A stretch of DNA of 18,222 bases from an uncultured Campylobacter sp. (GCF_938030685.1 NZ_CALHHX010000055.1:1-18222); one strand, 5' to 3'; counted from the first letter of the stretch, positions 6,909 through 14,417 are shown. Notes: generated by a model not told the origin, from the letters alone. Program-made: numbers and translations.

Positions 6909-7124
6909 CGCTAAATTTAGATCGCTAAAACTCTGCCGGTTCGCGTTTGCGGTCAAAATTTATGCGCGGGCTGCTCGAAATTTTAAACGGCTAGCTTTGG
7001 TTTTGAAGCTGCGCGAGCTTTTAAATTTAGATTTTTAAAGCCGCGCCAAACGCCCGCAGGTCTATGCAAACAGCGCGTCTGGTGTGCTAAGGCGTTAAAA
7101 TTTCTCGCTCAAAATGAGATCAAA

Positions 7125-7832
7125 ATGATAGAAAAGCTTATTCAAAAATCTAAAAATATCACGGCCGCGGGGCGCAGCGACATAGAGCCCGCGTGGATCG
7201 CGCAGGCGCAGCGGCGGCTTGGTTTTGCGCTGCCTGTGAGCTACAAGCAGATACTGCTAAGATACGCTAGCATCAGCGCGGCGGGGACGGAGCTAAAAAC
7301 GATCGCACCGCCCGAGTTTGCGGATAGTGCCGATGAGGGCATCTGCTACACGTATAAGATAAATCTCAAAAACGACCTATTCGCCGCGGATGAGCTCGTA
7401 TTTTTGCAGCTCGAGGACGAGGAGTATTATTTTAAAATTTCGCCCGCAAGCGACATAGCGGACGGCTCGCCGAATACGGCGCGCAGCAAGACGGCGGAGA
7501 GCACGAGCGGCGAAGCTGCGGGCGAGACAGCGCGTGGTACAGTGGTCGCGACGGTAGCCGATAGTGCGGAAAATAGGGCATCGGACGACGAAGCGCGTGC
7601 AGATAGATCACCGGATGCAGCGCGCGATATAAATGCCGAAGCAGCAGATGAAACGACGTGCAAAGCTGCAGGCGCGACAATGAGCGAGGCGGCAAGTGGA
7701 GCGACGAAAGAGATAACGAGCGAGCAGGCAGGCGACGCGCCGTGCGAATACCCCGTATATGTGCGCGACTACGCAGAGGGTGAGGATAGGCTTTTCGCGG
7801 ACGATTTTTACGGGTTTTTGGAAAAATTTTAA
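7125..7832 (+). CDS. SMI1/KNR4 (SUKH)-like protein with a low-complexity insertion
   Basis: Residues about 19-50 (IEPAWIAQAQRRLGFALPVSYKQILLRYASI) are the classic opening of the SMI1/KNR4 fold. EYYFKIS (about 100-106) and the C-terminal EYPVYVRDYAEGEDRLFADDFYGFLEKF (about 208-235) are its later strands and final helix. Many bacterial SUKH proteins are immunity proteins of contact-dependent or polymorphic toxins, but no toxin gene is in the window. Residues about 107-207 are an Ala/Glu/Thr/Ser-rich insert with repeated EAAGETARG, EAADETTCKAAGAT and EAASGAT units, in what is normally a short loop. Without it the protein would be about 135 aa, normal for the family. The next gene follows after 33 bp. 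Confidence 0.8.
   Translation: MIEKLIQKSKNITAAGRSDIEPAWIAQAQRRLGFALPVSYKQILLRYASISAAGTELKTIAPPEFADSADEGICYTYKINLKNDLFAADELVFLQLEDEEYYFKISPASDIADGSPNTARSKTAESTSGEAAGETARGTVVATVADSAENRASDDEARADRSPDAARDINAEAADETTCKAAGATMSEAASGATKEITSEQAGDAPCEYPVYVRDYAEGEDRLFADDFYGFLEKF
7443..7745 (+). repeat. Low-complexity insertion within the SMI1/KNR4-like gene
   Basis: About 300 bp of GCG/GAG/ACG-rich, purine-biased DNA encodes residues about 107-207. The encoded peptide repeats short Ala-Ala-Glu/Gly-Thr/Ser units. Unlike the rsmD insertion it has no RAATTY hexamers that I can see. Confidence 0.7.
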
Positions 7833-7865
7833 GACGAAATTTAACGCAAAATCAGGAGAGGCGAA

Positions 7866-8882
7866 ATGGGGCTGTTTGACATTTTTAAAAATGATAAATT
7901 TGACATCGACGTGCGCTCGGACGGCGTTTTTATTGGCGGTGTAAACTGCGAGTTTGATCTAGCTAAATTTAATGAAGCCCTAGATCAGCCGCGCGTGATC
8001 GATGACGGAGAGGGCAAAAGCCGCTATTTTTGGGATGAGGCGGGGATTTTCGCCTTCGTGCGCGCAGACGAGCTCGCAGAACCGAGGCTTTCCGAGATAG
8101 TTTTGATGCTTGAGGTCGCAAGGGGCGTGCAGCACGAGGTTCCGCGCGAGCTATACGGCGGCGCATTCACGCTTGAGGGCAGACCGCCGCTTGAGGCCGT
8201 GCCTGAGCAGGAGCTGCGCGGCGCATATATATTTTTGGAGCTTAGCCTCGGCAAATTCGAAGTCTCTCTAGCTCTAGCAGAGGCCGTGCAGGAGCGCATA
8301 GGCGCGATGGACTTTGCCGAGCGCTTCGCTAAGCGCGACACCGACGAGATAGCAGATATCGTGCGAGCTGCGGAAATGCCGATAGGACGCGTCTGCATCA
8401 ATCAAAAGACAAAAAAGGTAAAGCGAAAGCCAAGCGATAAATTTAAGCTTCCGCGCGCGACGGGCGAGACGCTAGCGTTTAAAAATTTCAATTTCAAAAT
8501 CGCCGTGATGAACGAGCTGATGTACGAAAAAGCCCTGCTGGAGCCTAAATTTGACGTGTTTGAATACTGCGAAGAGCGCAGCATCGATCCGTATGCGGAC
8601 TTCGGCGCGCTGCCGCAAGCCAAAAAGTGGTTCAAGGACTATCCTGTCCCCGCAGATTTGGCGGAGCAGGTGAGCGAGCTCTATCTTGACGGCGGAAACG
8701 AAATTTATCTACAAATCGCGCCTGATTGGGACGGCGAGGACGAGCTTTTTGACATCAAAAACATTGATGCCGCCGAGCTTGCGCCCTTCGTTAATCTTAA
8801 GAAAATCGAAACGACCGGCATCGGCATATCTAAAAAGGCGCGAAAAGCCTGCGCGGATGCGGGGATTACGGTAGTTGATTAA
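7866..8882 (+). CDS. DUF6892-like (C-terminal) two-domain protein of unknown function
   Basis: The 338-aa cytosolic protein lacks a signal peptide or membrane segment. The N-terminal part (about residues 13-70; FDIDVRSDGVFIGG, then RYFWDEAGIFAF) resembles the DUF7738 type. A linker basic at KTKKVKRKPSDK (about 181-192) follows. The C-terminal part (about 202-338) has FKNFNFKIAVMNELMYEKALLEPKFDVFEYCE and LYLDGGNEIYLQIAPDWDGEDELFDI, which I associate from memory with DUF6892. No function is known to me. AGGAGAGG lies just before the ATG, and the gene follows the SMI1/KNR4-like gene by 33 bp, so the two are probably co-transcribed. The pairing suggests an immunity or accessory role, but this is inference. 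Confidence 0.82.
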   Translation: MGLFDIFKNDKFDIDVRSDGVFIGGVNCEFDLAKFNEALDQPRVIDDGEGKSRYFWDEAGIFAFVRADELAEPRLSEIVLMLEVARGVQHEVPRELYGGAFTLEGRPPLEAVPEQELRGAYIFLELSLGKFEVSLALAEAVQERIGAMDFAERFAKRDTDEIADIVRAAEMPIGRVCINQKTKKVKRKPSDKFKLPRATGETLAFKNFNFKIAVMNELMYEKALLEPKFDVFEYCEERSIDPYADFGALPQAKKWFKDYPVPADLAEQVSELYLDGGNEIYLQIAPDWDGEDELFDIKNIDAAELAPFVNLKKIETTGIGISKKARKACADAGITVVD

Positions 8883-9628
8883 GCGCAGGAACAGACTTTG
8901 AGCTCTACGGCGCGCGGTTTTAAAAAACTGAAATAGGCTTTTGGGCTGCGGCGCGCGTTTTTTAAAGGTCGTAATTGTTGCCGTGCCGCAAAAAATTCCA
9001 CGCAAAATTCTACTTATAGCAAGCGCTATAAATGAACTTTGAAAGGCGCTTGGCGAAGCATCTGATATGTCTAATTTGGCGCGCGTTACAAAGCTTTGAG
9101 AAAGCTCGTTTGCAGCATAAGAGCCACGCCGCTAAGTGTGCGAGATGAGTGTGTTGCGAGAGTAAAAATAGTTCGCTTTTTGATTTTGGAAAAAATCGCT
9201 GCGTAGCAAGGGGATTAAATTTACCGCTTTTAAATTTTAAAATTTACAAAGAGCGGCGCTTGCGGCTTTGAATGTGCGGCTAAATTTAGACTTCATGATG
9301 GATTAAATTCTAAGTGCGGTTAAATTTGCGTCTTTAATTTTGCTTGCAGTCCGTGTCATGCCGCAAAACATGGTGTGAAAACAGATCGCATTTGCGCGCG
9401 ATCAGCGCGGATCAAATTAAAATTTCGTCTTTGGAATTTAGTCTGAATTTGCAGCTCGCATCAAGAAAGTATTTTTTGTAAGCCGATATTGAGTAGCCAA
9501 GAAGTATCTTGAAACTTAGCATCGGCGGCTTAGAAAGTATTTTGAAATCCGCATCAAGAGAGTATTTTAAAGCTAGCAAGATGCGGCGCTGCTTTGCTGG
9601 TCTTATAACGCTGCTTTGAGGCTAAATT
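8883..9628. other. Gene-free stretch with short repeats
   Basis: About 750 bp lies between the DUF6892-like gene and the convergent MOSC gene with no supportable ORF on either strand. GGCGCGCG followed by T/A-rich DNA occurs twice (8909-8922 and 8950-8963, the latter with six T). The two could pair with each other as a weak terminator. There is an 8-bp stem with one G-U pair around 9224-9256, a TATAGC/GCTATA hairpin at 9015-9030, and four related AGAAAGTATTTT-like units between 9464 and 9569. RAATTY/AAATTT motifs are frequent. Confidence 0.5.
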
Positions 9629-10315
9629 TCATAGCCGCATAAAGCTGTCGTCGTAGCCGCCTTCTAGCTTGCGGCGCATGTCCTCGCGCCATTTTGGCGT
9701 AAGCGTCGTAAGCAGGTTAAATTTTGCTAACAGCCCTTCATCGAGGCGATCGCCGTAAAATAGACGATTAAGCTCCATCACGCTCATCATAACGGGGTCG
9801 CGTCCCACGACGTAGATCTCGTCGCCTGCGCGGCACGAGCCAGCCTCCAGCACGCGGTAGTACCAGCCGGTAAGTCCGCTGCGCGCGATCTCCGCCGTCA
9901 TCTCCGCGTTGCCCCAGCGCATCGAGAGCTTGTAGCAGGGCTTGCGCGGCTGGCTTACTTGTAGCACCAGCGAGCCTATGCGGTGCACATCGCCGATGCA
10001 TACGTTTTGCTCGTGTAGTCCGCTGATCGTGAGGTTTTCGCCCATTGCGCCGTAAGCTAGATTTTTAAGCCCCAAAAACCTCTCCCACGCGGCGTAATTT
10101 TGCAGCGAGTTGGCAAAAATCGCCTTTTCCTCTCCGCCGTGATGCAGCGTGTCGGCTACCGCGTCACCCTCGAATCCAAGCTCATTTGCGCGCACTTCGC
10201 CCGTTCTAGCTTGCTTAAAAATCGCCGTCTCCCAGCGCTTTTTTAGAGGCTGTGTAGCGCGCTCGTCGCCGTAAGCGCGCGGTTGCCCAGTCAGTAATGC
10301 CTTTAAAACGGGCAT
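9629..10315 (-). CDS. MOSC domain protein, YiiM-like
   Basis: MOSC proteins bind a molybdenum cofactor through a conserved Cys. The E. coli YiiM group reduces N-hydroxylated compounds such as 6-N-hydroxylaminopurine. The opening MPVLKALLTGQPRAYG, the motif TLHHGGEEKAIF, GAMGENLTISGLHEQNVCIGDV, the cofactor Cys in LQVSQPRKPCYKL, and TGWYYRVLEAG are all typical and in family order. The chosen ATG at 10315 aligns with the YiiM start and has AAGGAG seven bases upstream. A second in-frame ATG at 10339 has its own AAGGAG and would add eight residues. It lies 123 bp downstream of the symporter gene. Confidence 0.88.
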   Translation of the reverse strand: MPVLKALLTGQPRAYGDERATQPLKKRWETAIFKQARTGEVRANELGFEGDAVADTLHHGGEEKAIFANSLQNYAAWERFLGLKNLAYGAMGENLTISGLHEQNVCIGDVHRIGSLVLQVSQPRKPCYKLSMRWGNAEMTAEIARSGLTGWYYRVLEAGSCRAGDEIYVVGRDPVMMSVMELNRLFYGDRLDEGLLAKFNLLTTLTPKWREDMRRKLEGGYDDSFMRL

Positions 10316-10370
10316 TTTTTCGCTCCTTAAAATTTGCATCCGTTCTCCTTAGATCATAAAATTTAGGCAA

Positions 10371-10432
10371 GGATTTTAGCGCGAAAAGAATTTTAAAATT
10401 CTAAATTTTAAGATGATTTTGCGCTAAATTCC
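10371..10432. repeat. Long imperfect inverted repeat between the symporter and MOSC genes
   Basis: GGATTTTAGCGC (10371-10382) pairs with GCGCTAAATTCC (10421-10432) at 11 of 12 positions. The region between holds a perfect 14-bp palindrome, GAATTTTAAAATTC (10388-10401). It lies just after the symporter stop and may act as a transcript-end structure; no clean T-run follows. Confidence 0.45.
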
Positions 10433-10462
10433 AAGTACGGGCTTAAAATTTAGCGCGCGGCG

Positions 10463-11875
10463 TTATTTGTAGTCGTTCGCGTCGTAGCTTTTGCCGTCGT
10501 TAAAGTCGCTCAAAAGCCGCACGACGACGGGGCTAAGCAGGATGATCGCGATTAAGTTGGGGATCACCATCAGTCCGTTAAACATATCGGCTAGCCCCCA
10601 GACTAGGTCGATCTTTTGCACGCTTCCTATGAATACGAATGCAACGACTAAAATTTGCAAGAGCTTGACGAATTTTGCGCCCAGGAGGTATCGCACGTTG
10701 ATCTCGGCGAAGTAATACCAGCCCAAAATCGTGGTAAATGCGAAGAAAAACAGACAGATCGCCACGAAGCCGTAGCCGCCGCTACGACCTAAAATTTGCG
10801 ATCCGAAGGCTTCCTGCACCAGCGAGATACCCGAAAATACCGCCTTGCCGTTTTCGAAGGCGACTACGTCGGTGCTAAGCACGACGAAAACGGTGATGTT
10901 AAGCACGATGAATGTATCGACAAAAACGCCCATTATGCCGAGTACGGCTTGATCTACGGGGTGTTTGACGTTCGCTGCGGCGTGTGCGTGCGGCGTCGAG
11001 CCCATGCCCGCTTCGTTTGAAAAGAGCCCGCGCGCGATGCCGTATCTCATCGCAGTGGCGATCGTAGCGCCCGTAGCGCCGCCCCAGGCAGCCGATGGAT
11101 CGAACGCGGCTTTGAATATCAGCGCGATGACGGATGGAATTTTATCGAAATTTGAGCCGATGATGACGAGACCGACGAGCACGTAGCAGATCGCCATTAT
11201 AGGCACAACCTTTTCGGCTACGCGCGCGATCGCTTTGACGCCGCCGAAAAAGATGACACAGCAGATGAGCGCTAAGGCTGCGCCGCTCACCCACTTCGGA
11301 ATTCCGAATGCACCGCTAAAGCCGTCGGAGATGGAGTTTGCCTGCACCATATTACCCATGAAGCCCAAAGCAAAGATGATGGCTAGCGCAAAAAATGCCG
11401 CTAAAGGCTTGGCAAGGGGGCTTTTAAGTCCGCGACTGATGTAAAACGCGGGCCCTCCGATCATATGTCCGCTATCATCCTTGGTGCGGTAAATTTGAGC
11501 CAGGCAGATCTCGGCAAAATTCGTCGCCATACCCAAAAACGCTGCGCACCACATCCAAAATATCGCGCCCGGCCCGCCCATTATTAGCGCGGTGCTGGCG
11601 CCTACTAGGTTGCCGGTGCCTACCTGCGCCGCGATCGCCGTAGCGACGGCTTGGAACGAGCTCATGCCGCTTTTGCCCGCAGCCTCGCCGTGCAGGGAGA
11701 AGTTGCCGAAAAGCTTGCGCGCGCCCATTTTAAATTTAAAAATTTGCACTAAATGCAAGCGCGCCGTAAAATATGCGCCGGTGCCGCAAAGTAGGGCGAT
11801 TAGAAAGTATGGGCCCCACAAAAAGGAGTTGATCGCGTCAATTGTGGCGGTGAGTTTGTCGAGAAAATTTTGCAT
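10463..11875 (-). CDS. Alanine/glycine:cation symporter (AGCS family)
   Basis: AGCS proteins import alanine or glycine with Na+ or H+ across the inner membrane. The 470-aa length and roughly 10-11 hydrophobic segments are normal for the family. Diagnostic stretches are the VATAIAAQVGTGNLVGASTALIMGGPGAIFWMWCAAFLGMATNFAEICLAQIYR block (about residues 57-110), GPAFYISRGL (about 121-130), and GIARGLFSNEAGMGSTPHAHAAANVKHPVDQ (about 277-307). The start is ATG 11875, with a modest GGAAA ribosome site. Amino acid uptake is important to asaccharolytic Campylobacter. Precise substrate preference is not visible. Confidence 0.95.
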   Translation of the reverse strand: MQNFLDKLTATIDAINSFLWGPYFLIALLCGTGAYFTARLHLVQIFKFKMGARKLFGNFSLHGEAAGKSGMSSFQAVATAIAAQVGTGNLVGASTALIMGGPGAIFWMWCAAFLGMATNFAEICLAQIYRTKDDSGHMIGGPAFYISRGLKSPLAKPLAAFFALAIIFALGFMGNMVQANSISDGFSGAFGIPKWVSGAALALICCVIFFGGVKAIARVAEKVVPIMAICYVLVGLVIIGSNFDKIPSVIALIFKAAFDPSAAWGGATGATIATAMRYGIARGLFSNEAGMGSTPHAHAAANVKHPVDQAVLGIMGVFVDTFIVLNITVFVVLSTDVVAFENGKAVFSGISLVQEAFGSQILGRSGGYGFVAICLFFFAFTTILGWYYFAEINVRYLLGAKFVKLLQILVVAFVFIGSVQKIDLVWGLADMFNGLMVIPNLIAIILLSPVVVRLLSDFNDGKSYDANDYK

Positions 11876-12106
11876 GATCTTTTCCGTGAATTTAAGATGC
11901 GAAAATATATTTTAAAAACTCTTAAATTCCTATAAATCGAGAGAAATTTAAGCGAAATTTTAAAGCGTTTTTATAATTTTACTCAGCATTGAGCAAAGCG
12001 GTATGTGCTGTTTGCTCTGCATGTCAGCTTGCCAGATAAGCAGCTTAGAATTCGCGCCTTAGCTGTCGAAATTTGCAAAGCAATCAACTGAAATTTTAAG
12101 CCTTAT

Positions 12107-12940
12107 TTATTCATCACCGCCTTCGATTTTGAAAACGAACATCTTGCAAGCGTTACAAAAGGCGGGGATCAGGCTAAAGAGGCGCGCTTTAAGGCTCCAG
12201 TGGCTTTTATACATTTTTAGCATCGCGGCCTCCCTGACGAATCTGATATGCGCACTATCCCAGCTCTGCACCTCTGCACCGCCGCTAACGCCCATTTTAA
12301 AGGGCGCGTTTTGCATGTGTCGCATCGCGTCGTGGCGTTTGGAGTCGAATTTTCTTACCGAAAACTCGCTCATAAAGTCGCTCAGCACGTAGCCGCTAAA
12401 TTTTTGCGAAAGCGCGATAAAAAATTTTTTAAATTCCTCCTTTTCAAAATACATACTCACGCCCTCTAAGATGAAGATGTAGCCCGCGCTGCCGTGCTTT
12501 GCGACCAGCTCGTCCATCCACGATGGATCTAGCATCGAGCAGGGCAGGCTGAAATTATTCTTTGCCTTGGGCAGCAGCTCGTCGCGTGCGGCGATGACGT
12601 CTGGCAGATCGAGATCGTAAAATAGGGCGCTCGGTAGGGCTTTTTGCAGTCTAAGCGGGCGGGTGTCGAGTCCTGCGCCAAGCTGCACGATGATAGGGTG
12701 ATCAAGCTCCGCCGCGAGCCGCAGCGTCTCGTCGTCAAAAAATTTCGCGCGGATCACCGTGCCTGTCTTGCTAAGGCGCGCATCGTTAAATTTTGCAAAA
12801 TCATAATCGATCTGTTCGACCGCGGCGCTTGAAAAGGGATCATTTAGGATTGGATCCGCGTCTTTGAAATCCAAATGGCGCATATAGACGTTGATTAGCA
12901 GCGTCTCGGAAACGTTATCTTTAAAATTTAACTTTTGCAT
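12107..12940 (-). CDS. Leucine carboxyl methyltransferase-family SAM-dependent methyltransferase
   Basis: The family (PF04072; TcmP-type) methylates carboxyl or hydroxyl groups of small molecules or proteins; the substrate is unknown here. Evidence is the SAM-binding loop IIVQLGAGLDTRPLRL, followed by LFYDLDLPDVIAARDEL, and IFILEGVSMYFEKEEF, the usual EG(V/L)xMY motif, in a 277-aa protein of expected size. The ATG at 12940 is chosen: AAAGG lies 6 bp upstream and the family N-terminus LNFKDNVSETLL follows at once. The frame stays open to 12973, with an ATG at 12964 and a TTG at 12973. A TATAAT at 13000-13005 supplies its promoter. Confidence 0.88.
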   Translation of the reverse strand: MQKLNFKDNVSETLLINVYMRHLDFKDADPILNDPFSSAAVEQIDYDFAKFNDARLSKTGTVIRAKFFDDETLRLAAELDHPIIVQLGAGLDTRPLRLQKALPSALFYDLDLPDVIAARDELLPKAKNNFSLPCSMLDPSWMDELVAKHGSAGYIFILEGVSMYFEKEEFKKFFIALSQKFSGYVLSDFMSEFSVRKFDSKRHDAMRHMQNAPFKMGVSGGAEVQSWDSAHIRFVREAAMLKMYKSHWSLKARLFSLIPAFCNACKMFVFKIEGGDE

Positions 12941-12999
12941 GAAGTGCCTTTCTTGCGGTGTCATCGCGAGCAAAATACCGCTTATTTTTAATATGTATT

Positions 13000-13005
13000 A
13001 TTATA
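13000..13005 (-). promoter_or_regulatory. -10 box of the LCMT-family methyltransferase gene
   Basis: On the minus strand GGATATAATAATAC gives a perfect TATAAT about 60 bp before the chosen ATG. Only weak -35 similarity is seen, as is usual in Campylobacter. Confidence 0.55.
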
Positions 13006-13087
13006 TCCTTGCTAAATAAAATTTCAATGAAATGATATGAATTTTTATTTAAAGACAGAATTTTAAATTCGCGCCGCGGGTTTTGGC

Positions 13088-13093
13088 TATAAT
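13088..13093 (+). promoter_or_regulatory. Distal -10 box upstream of the Crp/Fnr-type gene
   Basis: TTTTGGCTATAAT carries a perfect TATAAT about 200 bp ahead of the regulator's ATG, in GGCTATAATATTGCC, a near palindrome. It could drive a long leader for the regulator or a separate small RNA. Confidence 0.4.
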
Positions 13094-13265
13094 ATTGCCG
13101 CGTAAAGCTCAATTAATTTTGAAATTTTATGCGATGTAAAGCGCGGGTAAAATTAGAATTTTAATAGCTATAAAATTTATTAGCTTAGGTGACCCAGATG
13201 CGCAGCTATAGCCTGGATGGTAAATTTAGTCCGCGCAGCTTTATCTTTGTCTAAATATTTCATTG

Positions 13266-13271
13266 TATAAT
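13266..13271 (+). promoter_or_regulatory. Proximal -10 box of the Crp/Fnr-type gene
   Basis: ATTGTATAATTCTT has a perfect TATAAT 20 bp before the ATG, preceded by T/A-rich periodic DNA as in Campylobacter sigma-70 promoters. The ribosome site GGAGG (13283-13287) follows, giving a leader of only about 14 nt. Confidence 0.6.
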
Positions 13272-13291
13272 TCTTAGCTTTTGGAGGTTAT

Positions 13292-13930
13292 ATGGAAAAA
13301 TCGCGGCTAGGACTACTGCAAACCGAGGCTATCTCCACGCTTAGCGACGAGGAGCTTGCAATGTTCGAGCACCAAGTCATCAAAAAAGGCTATGTTTTTT
13401 ATAGCGAGGCGCCTAAAGTTTTTATTTTTAAAAGTGGACAGGCGAAGCTTTCGTTTTTTGAAGACGGCGAGGAATTCATCATCAACTACCTAAATAAGGA
13501 CAATATTACCATTCTCAATGAAATTTGCGCGCTTGAGTTTTTAGAGGACAGCGAGATTTACACGATCGATGCGAGCGGACTAGGGGAGATCTTGGCAAAT
13601 CGCAGCTTTTGCGAGGCATATATAAAAATTTTAACAGAGATAATTCTGCTGCAGCGCAAAATCACACGCTCTATACTTTTTGAAAATGCAAAAGGGCGCA
13701 TCGCGAGCTTTTTGATCGAGCTTGCAAACGAGCAGAATTTTCATCAAAATGGCTACAAATACGTCTTTTTGCCCTTTTCGCTAAAGGTGCTTTCGTCCTT
13801 CGTAGGGCTCAAGCGTCAAAGCGCGAGTACCGCGTTTAACGAGCTTGTAAAAGATAACGTAATTCAAAAAATCAGTCAGCACGAGTTTTTGATCCTGGAC
13901 TACGACAGATTGCTTAGCTACTGTGTTTAG
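13292..13930 (+). CDS. Crp/Fnr family transcriptional regulator
   Basis: The 212-aa protein has the two-domain family layout. An N-terminal cyclic-nucleotide-binding-like beta barrel spans about residues 15-110 (VFIFKSGQAKLSFFEDGEEFIINYL). A long dimerisation helix follows (about 118-140), then a C-terminal winged helix whose recognition motif is KVLSSFVGLKRQSASTAFNELVKDNVI (about 168-194). The N-terminal Cys cluster of FNR is absent, so it is unlikely to sense oxygen through an Fe-S cluster. The barrel also lacks an obvious CRP-type cAMP pocket, so the signal is unknown. GGAGG precedes the ATG at good spacing. It faces the hydrogenase operon, but nothing in the window shows that it regulates it. 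Confidence 0.9.
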   Translation: MEKSRLGLLQTEAISTLSDEELAMFEHQVIKKGYVFYSEAPKVFIFKSGQAKLSFFEDGEEFIINYLNKDNITILNEICALEFLEDSEIYTIDASGLGEILANRSFCEAYIKILTEIILLQRKITRSILFENAKGRIASFLIELANEQNFHQNGYKYVFLPFSLKVLSSFVGLKRQSASTAFNELVKDNVIQKISQHEFLILDYDRLLSYCV

Positions 13931-14247
13931 GCTCGGGCTAGAGTTTTTAAAGCATTTATGCGGCTTACGCTTACGGCTTAAGTGCGAAATTTTGTCTAAA
14001 GTTATGGCGCAGGATTTTGCCTAGATTTACAGCGTAAAATTTTTATCAAGAGCCTGGTTTTAGAATTCCATCCCGAATTTCGTTTAGGATTTCGTCTAAA
14101 ATTTTAACTTATATAAAATTTGGGTTTGTGACCTCGTTTAAAATTCTGTTTTGAATTTACTTAAAATTTTAACACGTAATTCGCTTTTGGATTTTATCCG
14201 CTATCCTAAAACGCAAAGCTTTGGAATTTTAAATTTAGTGGCAGGCT

Positions 14248-14329
14248 ATGGAATTTAAAATTTTGGATCAAGCTGGAATTTTATGTATTGCAATGGAATT
14301 TAAAATTTTGGATCGAGCGAAATTTTACG
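14248..14329. repeat. 45-bp tandem direct repeat, two copies
   Basis: A 22-base identical block starts at 14248 (ATGGAATTTAAAATTT, then TGGATC) and recurs at 14293. Similarity continues past it, with (A/G)AGC and then an AATTTTA element. The period is exactly 45 bp. Confidence 0.75.
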
Positions 14330-14357
14330 CATCGGAATTTTTAAAATTTCATAAACT

Positions 14358-14382
14358 AAAAATGCGCGGCAAAGTGCCGCGC
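14358..14382 (-). terminator. Intrinsic terminator of the hydrogenase/formate channel operon
   Basis: GCGCGGCA (14364-14371) and TGCCGCGC (14375-14382) form a perfect 8-bp GC-rich stem with a 3-nt loop. Read on the minus strand the stem is followed by A and then TTTTT, about 35 bp after the FNT gene's stop. It is weaker on the plus strand, where only ATATTTT follows. Confidence 0.85.
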
Positions 14383-14417
14383 CATATTTTGTTTATATCG
14401 TGCTGAAGTGCGATAGA

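Larger units (their letters stand above)
12941..13291. other. Divergent intergenic region with three -10 boxes
   Basis: About 350 bp separates the minus-strand methyltransferase from the plus-strand Crp/Fnr-type gene. It holds a minus-strand TATAAT at 13000-13005, a plus-strand TATAAT at 13088-13093 and a second plus-strand TATAAT at 13266-13271. The stretch between the two plus-strand boxes contains the direct repeat GCGCAGCT (13200-13207 and 13233-13240) but no open reading frame, tRNA fold or riboswitch that I recognise. Confidence 0.55.
13931..14417. other. Gene-free AT-rich stretch with degenerate repeats
   Basis: This 487-bp region between the convergent regulator and hydrogenase operon holds many degenerate AAATTTTAAA/GGAATTT units, a 45-bp tandem repeat, and the operon's terminator at its right end. 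No ORF is supportable. The sequence is noticeably richer in A+T than the flanking genes. Confidence 0.6.

Noticed and set aside
9464..9569. Possible CRISPR array
   Set aside because: Units are short, diverged and irregularly spaced, and there are no cas genes in the window.
12941..12973. Longer N-terminus for the LCMT-family gene starting at TTG 12973 or ATG 12964
   Set aside because: The ATG at 12940 has AAAGG at 6 bp and is followed at once by family-like sequence; the extension is not conserved-looking.
13190..13245. Possible tRNA or riboswitch in the regulator's leader
   Set aside because: No cloverleaf, T-loop (GGTTCAAAT-like) or known aptamer core could be found; only a short direct repeat is present.
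13292..13930. Assignment as FNR oxygen sensor or CRP
   Set aside because: The FNR N-terminal Cys cluster is missing and the cAMP-contact residues are not evident; only the general family is supported.
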